A stretch of 63,097 bases of DNA from Pseudomonas mangrovi (GTDB lineage: Bacteria; Pseudomonadota; Gammaproteobacteria; Pseudomonadales; Pseudomonadaceae): NCBI RefSeq assembly GCF_003052585.1, contig NZ_QASN01000016.1, positions 1 through 63,097 of the forward strand, read 5' to 3'. A program made the translations under genes and the position numbers. Shown here one piece after another: positions 1 to 9,227 of this stretch (position 1 is the stretch's first letter; each line of letters begins with the position of its first letter). The notes under the pieces are model-generated. The model did not search any database, was not told where the DNA came from, and saw only the letters and a program-made list of their open reading frames with translations.

Positions 1-339
1 GTCAAGGACCTGCGCCTGCGCACCTTCATCGGCATCAACGAGGACGAGATCCGCAACAAGCAGGACGTGCTGATCAACCTGACCATCCTCTATCCCGCCT
101 CCACCGCGGTGGAGGTCAACGACATCCAGCACGCGCTGAACTACCGAACCATCACCAAGGCGATCATCCGCCACGTCGAGGAGAACCGCTTCGCCCTGCT
201 CGAGCGGCTGACCCAGGAAATCCTCGATCTGGTGATGGCCCATCCGCAGGTGCGCTACGCCGAGGTCGAGGTCGACAAGCCGCACGCCCTGCGTTTCGCC
301 GAATCGGTATCGATCACCCTCACTGGCCACCGCGACTGA
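1..339 (+). CDS. folX: dihydroneopterin triphosphate 2'-epimerase FolX (3' part)
   Basis: The frame is open from base 1, so the start lies outside the window; 112 residues and the TGA at 337-339 are present. The visible protein contains [13 protein letters not shown], then [20 protein letters not shown], then [19 protein letters not shown]. This pattern is closer to FolX (epimerisation of dihydroneopterin triphosphate) than to the paralogous aldolase FolB. FolX is a small tunnel-fold cytoplasmic enzyme of about 120 residues, so only a few N-terminal residues are missing. The gene converges on the GH15 gene, with 14 bp between the two stop codons. FolB is the alternative and is less likely given the conserved NYRTITK segment. 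Confidence 0.85.
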   Translation, partial: VKDLRLRTFIGINEDEIRNKQDVLINLTILYPASTAVEVNDIQHALNYRTITKAIIRHVEENRFALLERLTQEILDLVMAHPQVRYAEVEVDKPHALRFAESVSITLTGHRD

Positions 340-344
340 GCACC

Positions 345-363
345 GGACGCTGATCAGGCGTCC
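345..363. terminator. short hairpin between convergent folX and GH15 gene
   Basis: GGACGC (345-350) can pair with GCGTCC (358-363) around a 7 nt loop. The hairpin overlaps the stop codon of the leftward GH15 gene and has no T-run, so a terminator role is only possible. Confidence 0.3.
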
Positions 364-2162
364 TCGACCGGCCCGTAGGAGTGGCGCTCGGGTACTCCGC
401 CACGGTGTACCTGCTTACAAGCCTCAAGCAGATACGCGCTCTTGACCAGGGCAAGGTGAGACAGCGCCTGGGGGAAGTTGCCCAGCTGGCCGACACCGGG
501 CAGGTACTGCTCGGCGAGCAGGCCGACGTCATTGCGCAAGCGCAGCAGACGCTCGAACAGGGCTTCAGCCTCGGTCTCACGCCCCGCCATCAGCCAGTTG
601 TCCACCAGCCAGAACGAGCAGGCGAGAAACGCGCCCTCGTCACCATCGGCGGCCTGTTCCGGTGCGAAGCGCCAGACCAGGCCGTCCCTGAACAGGCTCT
701 GCTCGACCCAGCGCAATGTCGCTTGGACCCGCTCATCCTCGATCGGCAGAAAGCCCAGCAGCGGCGCCATCAACAGGCTGGCGTCGGGGCGACTTTCCTC
801 ATAGCTCTGGCGGAAGGCGCCACGCTGCGGATCGACGCCCTTGGCACAGATGTCCGCATGGATCTCGTCGCGCAGCGTACGCCAGCATTCCAGTGGTGCG
901 CGCAGGGAGAAGGTCTCGGCATCGCGGATCGAGCGATCGACCGCAACCCAGGCGTAGATCTTCGAGTGGGTGTAGTTGCGTCGACGATCGCGCAGCTCCC
1001 AGATACCGTCGTCTGGCTCGCGCCAGCGGCGGGCCAGCTCCTCCATCAGCTCGCACTGACGCTCCCAGGTCTCGCCACAGGGCTGCAGACCGCTGCGCCG
1101 CAGGATGTGCAACAGGTCCAGCAGTTGGCCACGCAGGTCCAGCTGATGCTGGTTGCTCGCGGCGTTGCCGATGCGCACCGGGCGTGAGTCGAGAAAGCCC
1201 GGCAGCCATTCCAGGATTTTTTCCTCCACTGGAGGGCCTGCTTCGACGTCGTAAAGAACGCGCAGCTTTCCGCCCTCGCCGTCCAGCGCGCGATGCAGCC
1301 AGGCGTGCCAGGCCCGCGCTTCGTCCAGGTAGTTGGAGTCGATCAGGATATCCAGCGCCAGCACCGCATCGCGCACCCAGCAGAAGCGGTAGTCCCAGTT
1401 CGCCGCGCCGCCGGGCAATTCCGGCAGCGAGGTGGTGGGCGCAGCGACCATGCCGCCACTGGGCGCGTAGGTCAGCGCCTTGAGCGTGATCAGCGAACGT
1501 ACCACCGCCTCGCGCCAGCGCCCGCGATAGCTGCACTGACCCACCCAGCGGCGCCACCAGTCGTGGCACTGCCGCATGGCGGCCAGCGGATCGCTGTCGG
1601 CTGCCGGCCACTGCTCTGGTGCCAGGTGGAACAGCTCCAGGGTCAGAACCTCGCCCGCCTGCAGGCGAAAGGTCGCCTGCGCACAACCCTCTTGCAGCTG
1701 CAGCGGCAGCTTGCCGCGCAGCAACAGGCGCTGCTCGCCATCCCAGGCACTCAGGCCCTCCTGCCCGAGCTGCAGACGCGCCGTGCGCGCGCCGTTGCCG
1801 AAGCGCGGCAGCAGGCTCATCTGCATGTCCAGCGCGCCTTCCAGGCATTCGATCACCCGCAGGATGCAGCTCTGCTCGCCCAGCGGCATGCAATCACGGA
1901 CGCGCACGCGACCACCGGCCGTACGCCACTCAGTGTTCAGCACCAACGTATCGGGCAGGTAAGCACGATCCTGCTGCAGCACCTCACCCAGCGGCGCGAC
2001 CCGCCAGTGGCCGTGCTCTGCTCCGCCCAGCAGTGCAGCACAACAGGCCGGCGCATCGAAGCGCGGCGGGCAGAACCAGTCGATGCTGCCATCCCGGCCA
2101 ACCAGGGCGGCGCAGCGCATGTCGCCGATCAGCGCGTAATCCTCGATCGTGCGCATGCTCAC
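354..2162 (-). CDS. glycoside hydrolase family 15 protein (glucoamylase/trehalase-like)
   Basis: A 602-residue protein of the bacterial GH15 type: an N-terminal beta-sandwich (about 1-200), then an (alpha/alpha)6 barrel. Family landmarks are DYRFCWVRDAVLAL (257-270), the PVRIGNAASNQ segment (328-338), GIWE with candidate catalytic acid E389, and a second carboxylate E551 near the C-terminus in LLAEQYLP. There is no signal peptide, so the enzyme is probably cytoplasmic. Family members hydrolyse alpha-glucosidic bonds in glucans or trehalose; the substrate here cannot be read from sequence. Its ATG overlaps the stop of the upstream SDR gene (ATGA), which indicates translational coupling and one operon. 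Confidence 0.85.
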   Translation of the reverse strand: MSMRTIEDYALIGDMRCAALVGRDGSIDWFCPPRFDAPACCAALLGGAEHGHWRVAPLGEVLQQDRAYLPDTLVLNTEWRTAGGRVRVRDCMPLGEQSCILRVIECLEGALDMQMSLLPRFGNGARTARLQLGQEGLSAWDGEQRLLLRGKLPLQLQEGCAQATFRLQAGEVLTLELFHLAPEQWPAADSDPLAAMRQCHDWWRRWVGQCSYRGRWREAVVRSLITLKALTYAPSGGMVAAPTTSLPELPGGAANWDYRFCWVRDAVLALDILIDSNYLDEARAWHAWLHRALDGEGGKLRVLYDVEAGPPVEEKILEWLPGFLDSRPVRIGNAASNQHQLDLRGQLLDLLHILRRSGLQPCGETWERQCELMEELARRWREPDDGIWELRDRRRNYTHSKIYAWVAVDRSIRDAETFSLRAPLECWRTLRDEIHADICAKGVDPQRGAFRQSYEESRPDASLLMAPLLGFLPIEDERVQATLRWVEQSLFRDGLVWRFAPEQAADGDEGAFLACSFWLVDNWLMAGRETEAEALFERLLRLRNDVGLLAEQYLPGVGQLGNFPQALSHLALVKSAYLLEACKQVHRGGVPERHSYGPVEDA

Positions 2163-3148
2163 GCCACCACCATGCCGATCACCACCAGCACCGCCAGCGA
2201 GGCCGCAGTGAGCGCCAGGCGATGCTGGCTGAGGCGAAACTGCAGACTGTCGCCCTTCGCTTCGGCGTCGAACCGACCGTGGCTGCCCATGTCCCGCTCC
2301 ACGGGCGCGAACAGATTGTCCTCGTGCAGGGTCGGCAACGCCTCGTCGCTCTGCTGACCCTCGATGCCCTGGCGGCTGAGCACCCAGTCGGCGAACCAGG
2401 GGGCCAGCTTGTTGCCCCAGATGGTCTTCAGCGCCGGGAAGCCGACCAGCACTTCGCGCCGGCGCTGCTGGCTGGCCCAGACAATGGCGCGGGCGGCCAG
2501 CTCCGGCTGGAACACCGGCGCGACCGGGCGAGCCCGCATCGGCATGTGCGAACGCGCCCAGTCGAACTGCGGGGTATTGAAGGCCGACAGATGCACCGTG
2601 GTGACATGAATGGCGCTCTTCTCGGCCTTGAGTTCGACGCGCAGTGCGTCACTGAAGCCCATCGCCGCAGCCTTGGCCGCGCAATAGGCCGACTGCAGGG
2701 GAATTGCCCGGTAGGCCAGCGCGGAACCGACCTGCACAATGCAGCCGCGATTACGCGGGCGCATATGGCGTAATGCCGCGCAGGTGCCATGCACCGTGCC
2801 CAGGTAGGTGACTTCGGTGACCCTCCGATACTCCTCCGCGCTCATCTGCGCCACCGGCGCGTAGACGGTCAGCATGGCGTTGTTAACCCAGACATCGATA
2901 GGGCCGAGCTCGCTCTCGATCCGCGCCGCAGCCTCATCCACCTGCACCGCGTCGGCGATGTCCAGCGTCTGACTCCAGGCCACACCGCCTAGCGCCTCGA
3001 CGTCGGCATGGGCCGCCGCAAGCCCGACGCGGCCGCGCGCCAGCAGCGCCACCCGCGCGCCGGTTCTGGCGAAGGCCTGGGCACAGGCACGACCGACGCC
3101 GGCCGAGGCGCCGCAAATCACTACTGTCCTGGGTGTCGCTGGGCGCAC
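2159..3148 (-). CDS. SDR family oxidoreductase with C-terminal membrane anchor
   Basis: A short-chain dehydrogenase with a Rossmann start VVICGASAGVGRA, NNA at 89-91, S142 and the YxxxK catalytic pair Y155/K159. The core (about 1-240) is followed by a linker and a hydrophobic C-terminal helix (about 312-328), so the enzyme is probably tethered to the inner membrane. I chose the GTG at 3148-3146 because GGAGG sits 7 nt before it and the NAD(P) motif then begins at the usual distance from the N-terminus; an upstream in-frame ATG at 3217 would add 23 low-complexity residues. It is co-transcribed with the GH15 gene (4 bp overlap). The substrate is unknown. Confidence 0.8.
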   Translation of the reverse strand: MRPATPRTVVICGASAGVGRACAQAFARTGARVALLARGRVGLAAAHADVEALGGVAWSQTLDIADAVQVDEAAARIESELGPIDVWVNNAMLTVYAPVAQMSAEEYRRVTEVTYLGTVHGTCAALRHMRPRNRGCIVQVGSALAYRAIPLQSAYCAAKAAAMGFSDALRVELKAEKSAIHVTTVHLSAFNTPQFDWARSHMPMRARPVAPVFQPELAARAIVWASQQRRREVLVGFPALKTIWGNKLAPWFADWVLSRQGIEGQQSDEALPTLHEDNLFAPVERDMGSHGRFDAEAKGDSLQFRLSQHRLALTAASLAVLVVIGMVVA

Positions 3149-3155
3149 TGTGCAT

Positions 3156-3160
3156 CCTCC
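3156..3160 (-). promoter_or_regulatory. Shine-Dalgarno that decides the GTG start of the SDR gene
   Basis: Read on the minus strand, GGAGG lies 7 nt before an in-frame GTG (3148-3146). The upstream ATG (3217) has no comparable site. Confidence 0.6.
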
Positions 3161-3346
3161 GCTTGAAGAACCGCTGTCCGTCGACAACCCTGCAAGCGCG
3201 ACGGCAGACTCCTGCAAGCGACTCCCACCCTGAGGCCTTGGTTCCCCCTGAACGGACCTGTGACAGCGTCGGCGAGCGCGCTATCATCGCCGCCAACGCG
3301 CCGCTGCAGAGCCTGCGCAGTACCGACCCTCTTCGCGAGCATCGCC

Positions 3347-3640
3347 ATGACCGACGAACAACGCATCGAAATCGAAGCCGCCGCCTTCCGCAGCCTGGTG
3401 CAGCACCTGCGCAGCCGCCCGGATGTGCAGAACATCGAGCTGATGAACCTGGCCGGCTTCTGTCGCAACTGCCTGTCCAAGTGGTTCAAGGCCGCCGCCG
3501 ACGACGTCGGCGTTGCCGTCAGCCCGGACGAAGCGCGCGAAGAAATCTACGGAATGCCCTACAGCGAGTGGAAGTCGCGCTACCAGAACGAGGCCAGCGC
3601 CGATCAGCAGGCCGCCTTCGACAAGGCCCGACACAAATGA
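3347..3640 (+). CDS. DUF1244 family protein
   Basis: A 97-residue soluble protein beginning MTDEQRIEIEAAAFR, with the conserved stretch NLAGFCRNCLSKWF and two cysteines three residues apart, followed by YGMPYSEWKSRYQ. This is the signature of the small DUF1244 family, common in Proteobacteria and without an assigned biochemical role. The ATG at 3347 matches the family start; a longer frame from 3260 adds an arginine- and serine-rich stretch and was rejected. The stop TGA overlaps the ATG of the next gene (ATGA, 3637-3640), so the two are translationally coupled. Confidence 0.8.
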   Translation: MTDEQRIEIEAAAFRSLVQHLRSRPDVQNIELMNLAGFCRNCLSKWFKAAADDVGVAVSPDEAREEIYGMPYSEWKSRYQNEASADQQAAFDKARHK

Positions 3641-3978
3641 CTGCACTCGATGACTTCCGCCGGCAGTTGAGCAGCGGCGAGCACGCGTTCGCCACCACCC
3701 TGGCGTTCATAGAGCAGCACTACCTGTTCCAGCCAGGCGCCTTCGTCAACAACGGCGTGCACAGCGACAGCGGACAGAACGAAGGGTCGCGCCGCGCGCT
3801 GGGCCTGGCGCTGCTGGAAGGCTTCTCCCAGGAACAAGCGCTGCTTGCCTTCGGCGAGCACTACCGCAGCGTGCTGGCGACGCCGCAAGGCAGTGACCAT
3901 GCCAATATCCGCGCCCTGATGGCCGGCAGCCTGGCTGGCGTGAGTTTCGACCAGCCGCCGCTCAAGCGTCGCGGCTGA
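3637..3978 (+). CDS. HopJ type III effector family protein
   Basis: A 113-residue protein with the conserved core TALDDFRRQL, the FNNGVHSD-like segment VNNGVHSDSGQNEGSRR (about 37-53), and a GSDHANIRALM stretch. It belongs to the HopJ family, named from a Pseudomonas syringae effector candidate. Homologues occur widely in non-pathogenic bacteria, and nothing resembling a type III secretion system is in this window, so a housekeeping role is more likely. It overlaps the DUF1244 gene by 4 bp. No signal peptide or membrane segment is visible. Confidence 0.75.
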   Translation: MTALDDFRRQLSSGEHAFATTLAFIEQHYLFQPGAFVNNGVHSDSGQNEGSRRALGLALLEGFSQEQALLAFGEHYRSVLATPQGSDHANIRALMAGSLAGVSFDQPPLKRRG

Positions 3979-4017
3979 TCCCGTCCTCTACCCCCTGAAC
4001 CGGAGAACCAGATCGCG

Positions 4018-4800
4018 ATGATCGCCCCTGCCCTGACCGGCCCGCAGTACCTGAAGGAAGGCTTCCGGCTGATCTTCACCCCTGGCCTGCGCCGCTTCGT
4101 GATCCTGCCACTGGCGATCAACCTGCTGTTGTTCGTCGCGCTGATCAGCTATGCGGTGCATGGCTTTTCCAGCTGGGTGGAAACGTTCATGCCGAGCCTG
4201 CCGAGCTGGCTGAGCTTTCTCGAGTACCTGCTCTGGCCGCTGTTCGTGCTGCTGGTGCTGGTGATCATCTTCTTCACCTTCACCACCCTGGCGAGCATCG
4301 TCGGTGCGCCGGTGAACGGGCTGCTGTCGGAGAAGGTTGAGGTAGTGATCCGCGGTCAGGACGACTTCCCACCTTTCAGCTGGACGGAACTGATGGCCAT
4401 GGTGCCGCGCACCCTGGGCCGCGAGATGCGCAAGCTGGCGTACTTCCTGCCGCGCGCGCTGGGACTGCTGATACTGTCGTTCATCCCGGTGCTGAACATC
4501 GCCGCCGCCCCGCTGTGGATTCTGCTGGGCATCTGGATGATGGCGGTGCAGTACATCGACTACCCGGCGGACAACCACAAGATGAGCTGGGGCGACATGC
4601 TCGCCTGGCTGCGCGAGAAGCGCTGGCAAAGCCTGGGGTTCGGTGGCATCGTCTATCTCGGCCTGCTGGTGCCGCTGCTCAACCTGCTGGTGATGCCGGC
4701 AGCCGTGGCCGGCGCCACCGTGTTCTGGGTGCGTGAGCGTGACCGAGCCGCACTGGCGGCCGTGAATGCGGCCGGTAGCGCGCCTGTGGCGAGTGAATGA
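4018..4800 (+). CDS. cysZ: sulfate transporter CysZ
   Basis: A 260-residue polytopic inner-membrane protein with the CysZ-family opening ([20 protein letters not shown]) and closing features, including the conserved stretch [12 protein letters not shown] around 180 and [27 protein letters not shown] near the end (described here in two halves of one membrane region, about 205-235). CysZ mediates sulfate uptake for cysteine synthesis. Its length is close to the E. coli protein (about 253). A GGAGAA element precedes the ATG at a slightly long spacing. No other cys genes are adjacent. Confidence 0.85.
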   Translation: MIAPALTGPQYLKEGFRLIFTPGLRRFVILPLAINLLLFVALISYAVHGFSSWVETFMPSLPSWLSFLEYLLWPLFVLLVLVIIFFTFTTLASIVGAPVNGLLSEKVEVVIRGQDDFPPFSWTELMAMVPRTLGREMRKLAYFLPRALGLLILSFIPVLNIAAAPLWILLGIWMMAVQYIDYPADNHKMSWGDMLAWLREKRWQSLGFGGIVYLGLLVPLLNLLVMPAAVAGATVFWVRERDRAALAAVNAAGSAPVASE

Positions 4801-4950
4801 ACGCAGCCGCGAAATGCCGCCGAATCTGAGGAATGTTTCGGGAAACTGATCGAGGACAAGAAAAACTCAACGGCTCCCGGGCAACAATTGGACGCAAGAG
4901 AATCCCTGCCCGTGGGGCTCGACCTGCTAAGTAGCCGTGAGGAACGCCTG

Positions 4951-5265
4951 ATGAAAAAGACCCTTTGTGTGCTGTTCGCCCTTGCCGGCGTCGGGAGCCT
5001 GCAACCGGCCCTGGCCGCCGATGGCGAAGCGATCTTCAAGAGCAAGCCATGCGTCGCCTGCCACGCCGTCGACACCAAGATGATGGGCCCGGCGTTCAAG
5101 GAAGTGGCCGCCAAGTACGCCGACCAGGCTGATGCCAAGGACGTGCTTGCCGCCAGCATCAAGGGCGGCAGTAGCGGCAAGTGGGGCCCGATCCCGATGC
5201 CGCCAAACGCTGTGACCGACGAAGAAGTGGCAACCCTGGTCGAGTGGATCCTCAGCCAGAAGTAA
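4951..5265 (+). CDS. cytochrome c551-type periplasmic c-type cytochrome
   Basis: A 104-residue precursor: signal peptide [23 protein letters not shown], then a mature chain of about 82 residues, the size of Pseudomonas c551. The haem site CVACH is at 34-38, and M83 in PIPMPPN is the probable axial ligand. Such cytochromes carry electrons to nitrite reductase and other periplasmic acceptors, so it could feed the adjacent nos pathway, although no nir genes are visible. The start at 4951 is chosen because the signal peptide begins there; 21 upstream codons in the same frame look non-coding. A strong terminator follows. Confidence 0.88.
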   Translation: MKKTLCVLFALAGVGSLQPALAADGEAIFKSKPCVACHAVDTKMMGPAFKEVAAKYADQADAKDVLAASIKGGSSGKWGPIPMPPNAVTDEEVATLVEWILSQK

Positions 5266-5284
5266 GCGGCAGTCGCAACACCAG

Positions 5285-5316
5285 AAGGCCCATCGGTGCA
5301 AACCGGTGGGCCTTTT
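5285..5316 (+). terminator. rho-independent terminator after cytochrome c551
   Basis: AAGGCCCATCGGT pairs with ACCGGTGGGCCTT (one G-T wobble) around GCAA, followed by TTTT. It lies 20 bp past the cytochrome stop. Confidence 0.85.
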
Positions 5317-5421
5317 CATTTGTGGCTCGGCGCGGCAGGCTAGGTGCCGGCGGATCGACGCCCGTCATCCGGGGTGCGCTGCGCTGCCAGCATGGCTGAG
5401 GTCACCTCGACAGGCATTCCG

Positions 5422-5451
5422 TAGGGCGCAATAAGCGCAGCGCATTGCGCC
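5422..5451. repeat. REP-like palindromic repeat, copy 1
   Basis: GGCGCAAT (5425-5432) and ATTGCGCC (5444-5451) form a perfect 8 bp inverted repeat around AAGCGCAGCGC. A 30 bp segment matches 26 of 30 bases of 15901-15930, so this is a dispersed repeat. Confidence 0.6.
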
Positions 5452-5593
5452 GTCCGTGCCCAGGTACTGAGCCAAGTGGAGTAGCAGCCGAAGGCTGGCC
5501 CGAAGCGAATCGGGCCACTCGCCAGGAGCGAAACCAGCCCCGCCCAACTGCGTGGAAAACACTCGAACACCGATCAGAAGCTGCGTTACCGCC

Positions 5594-6127
5594 TCAGTGG
5601 TGGTGATGCTGCCCCGCTGCTGCCGGCTGCTGCAGCGTCGCCAGATCCAGCTGATCCAGGCGCAGCACCTTGCTCTGGTGGGCCTTGGCCATCGCCTGGG
5701 CCGACTCTTCGCTGGCGAACGTCGCCAGTGGCTGGCCCATCGCCCCCGGCAGGCTGGGCACCGCGACGAAATAGGCCTCGCGGGCATCGATCAGATGGGC
5801 ATCATCCGGCGCGGCCCAGTCACCCTGCGCCATGTCATGCACGTAGAGACTGACGCTCTGCGCCTGGTTTTCCGGCTGCAGCCACCAGCCGAGCATTTCC
5901 GCCACCGAGCAGAACTTGCGTACCTCGCCACGCTCGATCGCCTGGCCCTTGGGGCCGGGGAAGTCGGTGATCGCCATGCCGCAGACATGGCATTCGTCCC
6001 CCTCGTGGAACGGCGCCGCCGTCACCACGGCCGGCGCCTCTGCCGCGGGCTCGCAGCCACCCAACAGCAACAGCGAAAAAGCGGCGAAAGCACGCAACAG
6101 GCGGGGCATCTCGGAATTCACACGCAT
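5594..6127 (-). CDS. nosL: nitrous oxide reductase accessory lipoprotein NosL
   Basis: A 177-residue lipoprotein: hydrophobic signal then lipobox LLGGC with C25 as lipidated residue. The Cu(I)-binding motif ECHVCGM (C46, C49, M51) identifies NosL, the periplasmic copper chaperone for NosZ maturation. The last residues are GQHHHH, a natural histidine tail that may add metal affinity. The ATG at 6127 is chosen because GAGG lies 6 nt upstream; it sits inside the end of nosY, so translation is coupled. It is the last gene of nosRZDFYL; no tatE or nosX follows. Confidence 0.93.
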   Translation of the reverse strand: MRVNSEMPRLLRAFAAFSLLLLGGCEPAAEAPAVVTAAPFHEGDECHVCGMAITDFPGPKGQAIERGEVRKFCSVAEMLGWWLQPENQAQSVSLYVHDMAQGDWAAPDDAHLIDAREAYFVAVPSLPGAMGQPLATFASEESAQAMAKAHQSKVLRLDQLDLATLQQPAAAGQHHHH

Positions 6128-6128
6128 C

Positions 6129-6959
6129 TCATACCTCACGTTTGCGAAACAGCAGGTAGGCCAGGCCGAGGAACAACCCCATCCAGGCCAGCAGGCACAG
6201 CCACAGCCAAGCCGGCGACACCGGCAGGTCGCCGCCCAGCGCCATCACCCCGAGGGCGTTGCCGGAAGACTCGAAGCCAGCCAGGTTGATCAGGCGAAAC
6301 ACATCGGTCGGATTGAGCAGCAACAGCCAGGGCAGCAACTCGGGGCTGAGCGCACCCTTGCCCAGCACCAGTACGCCGAGCAGAGCCAGGTCGAAGACCA
6401 GCACGAAGAAGAACCAGACCCCGAGGGCCAGCCCCGCAGCGCTGGATTTCTCCGTGACCAGGCTGCTGAGCAGGTAGGCCAGCGCCAGGAACACCAGCCC
6501 CAGCAGGGTCGCGGACAGGATGAAGCGGGCAAAGGCCCAGAGCAGCAGCGCGGCGTTTACATCCTCGACCAGCAGGACGATGGCCAGCGCCGCACAGCCG
6601 AAGCCGATCAGCGTCGCCAGGCCGAGGATCATGCCGTGGCCGAGAAACTTGCCGAGCAGGATCTGCCCGCGCCCCAGCGGGTAGGTCAAGAGCAGCAATA
6701 GGGTGCCACCCTCGTCCTCGCCGACGATGGCGTCATAGGCCAGCAGCAGGGCGATCAGCGGCATCAGGAAGGTCGCAAGACTCGCCAGACTGACGATGGT
6801 CGCCGGAATCGAGGTGAATCCCACCTGCCCCGCCGCCGCTGCGCCGAACCAGGCGATACCCACCGCCAGCAGCGCGAACAGCAGGCTAATGGCGAGCAGC
6901 CAGCGGTTGCGCAGACCGTCGGCCAGCTCCTTGCGGGCGATGTGCCAGACGGCGTTCAT
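6129..6959 (-). CDS. nosY: ABC transporter permease NosY
   Basis: A 276-residue ABC-2-type permease starting [20 protein letters not shown], with about six hydrophobic segments (around 20-40, 55-75, 100-130, 140-170, 175-200, 245-270). It pairs with the NosF ATPase and periplasmic NosD to form the NosDFY machinery that supports assembly of the CuZ sulfide-bridged copper cluster of NosZ. Its start overlaps the end of nosF by 4 bp and its end overlaps nosL, which indicates a tightly coupled operon. Confidence 0.93.
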   Translation of the reverse strand: MNAVWHIARKELADGLRNRWLLAISLLFALLAVGIAWFGAAAAGQVGFTSIPATIVSLASLATFLMPLIALLLAYDAIVGEDEGGTLLLLLTYPLGRGQILLGKFLGHGMILGLATLIGFGCAALAIVLLVEDVNAALLLWAFARFILSATLLGLVFLALAYLLSSLVTEKSSAAGLALGVWFFFVLVFDLALLGVLVLGKGALSPELLPWLLLLNPTDVFRLINLAGFESSGNALGVMALGGDLPVSPAWLWLCLLAWMGLFLGLAYLLFRKREV

Positions 6960-7870
6960 GCTGCACCTCCGGCAGCAGCAAAGCGCTGCATGAAGAAACG
7001 GTAGAGATCTTCCAGCGTCGGCTGACGCAGCTCAAGATCGAGCAATGGCCGTTGCGTCAGCTCGCGCAGCAGGGCGATTTTTTCGCTGTCGGCAACCGCC
7101 AGCTCGCAGCAATCGCCCTCCACGGAGACCACCTTGACGCCGCGCTGCTGCCACTGCGCAACCTGCTGCGCGGAGTCGGCCAGACCGCTCAGGCGCACAA
7201 TCACCGGCAGCTGCGCCTGCGCCCGCAGCGCATCGATATCGCCACTGGCACGCAGCCGGCCGCCGGCAAGAATCGCCGCGCGATCGATATGGCGCTCCAC
7301 GCCAGGCAGCACGTGGGAGCAGAGAATCACTCCGGTGCCCTGGGCGCGCAGTCGGTCGAGCAACTGGTACAGCTCGTGGGTGGCAATCGGGTCGAGTCCG
7401 ACGGTCGGCTCGTCGAGCAGCAGCAGGCGCGGCTCGCCGAGCAGTGCCTGGGCCAGGCCGAGGCGCTGGCGCATGCCCTTGGAGTAAGTCTTGACCCGTC
7501 GATCCGCCGCGTGCTGCAGGCCGACCTGCTCCAGCAGCTCGCCCACCTGAGCCGCCGGCGCACCCTTGAGCCGGGCGAAATGACGCAGGGTTTCACGGCC
7601 ACTGAGCTGCGGATAAAAGGTCACGTTCTCCGGCAGATAACCCAGGCGCCGACGCACCTGATGATCTTCCGGATCGCCGCCGAGCACCTGCACCCTGCCC
7701 TGCCCTGGCCGCAGCAGGCCGAGAATCAGCTTCATGCTGGTGGTCTTGCCGGCGCCGTTGTGACCGAACAGGCCGAGCACCTCACCCTCGTCCAGGCTCA
7801 GGCTAAGGTCGTGCAGTACTTCCTGGCGGCCGAACGACTGATGGACATGTTCCAGCTCAAGCAGCTTCAT
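6956..7870 (-). CDS. nosF: ABC transporter ATPase NosF
   Basis: A 304-residue ABC ATPase. Walker [10 protein letters not shown] is at 36-44, the signature is [13 protein letters not shown] and Walker B is [13 protein letters not shown], all canonical. The C-terminal third (about 215-304) is the accessory domain of the NosF subgroup. The reading frame extends upstream to 8140, but the family start [14 protein letters not shown] is at 7870, overlapping the end of nosD by 4 bp. It supplies ATP-driven conformational change to NosY/NosD in NosZ copper-site assembly. Confidence 0.94.
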   Translation of the reverse strand: MKLLELEHVHQSFGRQEVLHDLSLSLDEGEVLGLFGHNGAGKTTSMKLILGLLRPGQGRVQVLGGDPEDHQVRRRLGYLPENVTFYPQLSGRETLRHFARLKGAPAAQVGELLEQVGLQHAADRRVKTYSKGMRQRLGLAQALLGEPRLLLLDEPTVGLDPIATHELYQLLDRLRAQGTGVILCSHVLPGVERHIDRAAILAGGRLRASGDIDALRAQAQLPVIVRLSGLADSAQQVAQWQQRGVKVVSVEGDCCELAVADSEKIALLRELTQRPLLDLELRQPTLEDLYRFFMQRFAAAGGAA

Positions 7871-9165
7871 GGCAGCACCTGTGCGGCAGCCTGCGCCGGC
7901 GCATTCATCAGCGGATGGCTGTCGCGCACCCCCGGCGCGCGCACCACCGGGAACGCCCGCTGCACCCAGCGCAGCAATTCCACGCCCGGGCTGTTGAGCA
8001 GCAGGCGTACCTGCGGATAGGTCCACAGCAGGCGATCGACGTTGTCGTTGGGTTCGTAGGCGACATCGCCCAGGCCATCGCCGTCGCGGTCCCAGCCCAG
8101 GTAGTCGCTCCAGTAGTTGCCGCGCCCCTGGCGCGACCATTCCTGCTCACGAGTGGCGACGTACTTCACCTGCTGCTGGTTGTAGATGAAGGCATTGCCG
8201 GTGATCTGGTTGTCTTCGGAGCCGGCGGTGAGGTGAATGCCCAGGCTGCTGCGCTGGAAGCGATTGTTCTCGATGCGGTTGAACAGCGAGTTGTAGATGA
8301 ACAGTGCCTTGCCCTCGGCACCGGCGATCATGCCGTCGCCGCCGCCGCTGGTACCCTGCTGCACGTCGCTGACCAGGTTGTCCTGCAGGGTCGAATAGGT
8401 GATGTAGTTCATCAGGATGCCGTAGTTCTGATCGAATTCGGAACGATTGCCGATGACCGTCAGCTGACGGCTCTGCATCAGTGCGTAGCCGGTGCGGGTG
8501 CGCCGGGTGAGGTTGTTCAGCACCCGGTTGTCGTGGGAAAACATGTAGTGAATGCCGTAGCGCACATCCTCGATCAGGTTGCCCTGCATCAGGTTGCCGC
8601 TGGAAGTGTCGATGTAGATGCCGTCACGCACGTGGCGCAGACGGTTGTCGATGACCCGCGCGCCCCTTACCGCGAACAGCTGGATGCCGTTGCCGCGGTC
8701 CTGGGAGCGGGTCTGGAGGTCGCCCTCGATGTCGTTGCGCTCAAGCAGCACGTCGAGCGTGCCGTCGAGCCAGATGCCGAAGCCCGGCCCGCGCAGGCGA
8801 TTGCCGACCACCTCGGCCCCCGTCGCCTGTTTCTCGAGATAGATGCCCGAATCCATGTCGGTCAGATTGCGACCCCAGTTGCGCACCTCGCAGCCTTCGA
8901 CGCGCACCTTGGGCGCAGCGATGACCAGCCCATGCCCTTCTCCGCCGGCATCCAGAATCGCGCCCTCGGCGCAGCGCAGCTGCATGCTCTGATCGATACG
9001 AAAAGAGCCCGAATGGACTCCTGCCGGCAATAGCCAGCCAGCGCCATCGGCCTGCAGCGGCAATGTTTCGACCGGTTGCGTCCCGGCCTGGGCAACGGAT
9101 CCTAGCGCCATGAGCGCTACAGACCAGGCCAGACGACGCCGGGCACTCGCTCGATATAGCGGCAC
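7867..9165 (-). CDS. nosD: periplasmic copper-site assembly protein NosD
   Basis: A 432-residue secreted protein with a right-handed beta-helix (CASH/parallel beta-helix repeats, about 100-340), as shown by recurring N-x-I/L turns such as [16 protein letters not shown]. It is the periplasmic partner of NosFY that helps sulfur/copper delivery to NosZ. I start it at a GTG (9165-9163): AAGGAG is 5 nt upstream, and the protein then begins with a proper signal peptide ([20 protein letters not shown]). An upstream ATG at 9222 in the same frame would place 19 residues before the signal and is less likely. Confidence 0.9.
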   Translation of the reverse strand: MPLYRASARRRLAWSVALMALGSVAQAGTQPVETLPLQADGAGWLLPAGVHSGSFRIDQSMQLRCAEGAILDAGGEGHGLVIAAPKVRVEGCEVRNWGRNLTDMDSGIYLEKQATGAEVVGNRLRGPGFGIWLDGTLDVLLERNDIEGDLQTRSQDRGNGIQLFAVRGARVIDNRLRHVRDGIYIDTSSGNLMQGNLIEDVRYGIHYMFSHDNRVLNNLTRRTRTGYALMQSRQLTVIGNRSEFDQNYGILMNYITYSTLQDNLVSDVQQGTSGGGDGMIAGAEGKALFIYNSLFNRIENNRFQRSSLGIHLTAGSEDNQITGNAFIYNQQQVKYVATREQEWSRQGRGNYWSDYLGWDRDGDGLGDVAYEPNDNVDRLLWTYPQVRLLLNSPGVELLRWVQRAFPVVRAPGVRDSHPLMNAPAQAAAQVLP

Positions 9166-9170
9166 TGCGA

Positions 9171-9176
9171 CTCCTT
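9171..9176 (-). promoter_or_regulatory. Shine-Dalgarno that decides the GTG start of nosD
   Basis: AAGGAG on the minus strand, 5 nt before the GTG at 9165. Confidence 0.6.
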
Positions 9177-9227
9177 GTGGGATAGAGAAACGCGGGCCGC
9201 TCGCGCAGCCCGCCATCAGCACGCTTT

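Larger units (their letters stand above)
5266..5593. other. intergenic region between cytochrome c551 and nosL
   Basis: The two genes converge here. Apart from the terminator and a REP-like inverted repeat (5422-5451), I see no gene. No clear terminator for the nos operon is visible on the minus strand. Confidence 0.6.

Noticed and set aside
3637..3978. HopJ as evidence for a type III secretion system
   Set aside because: The name is inherited. No secretion or chaperone genes are near, and the family is broad in non-pathogens.
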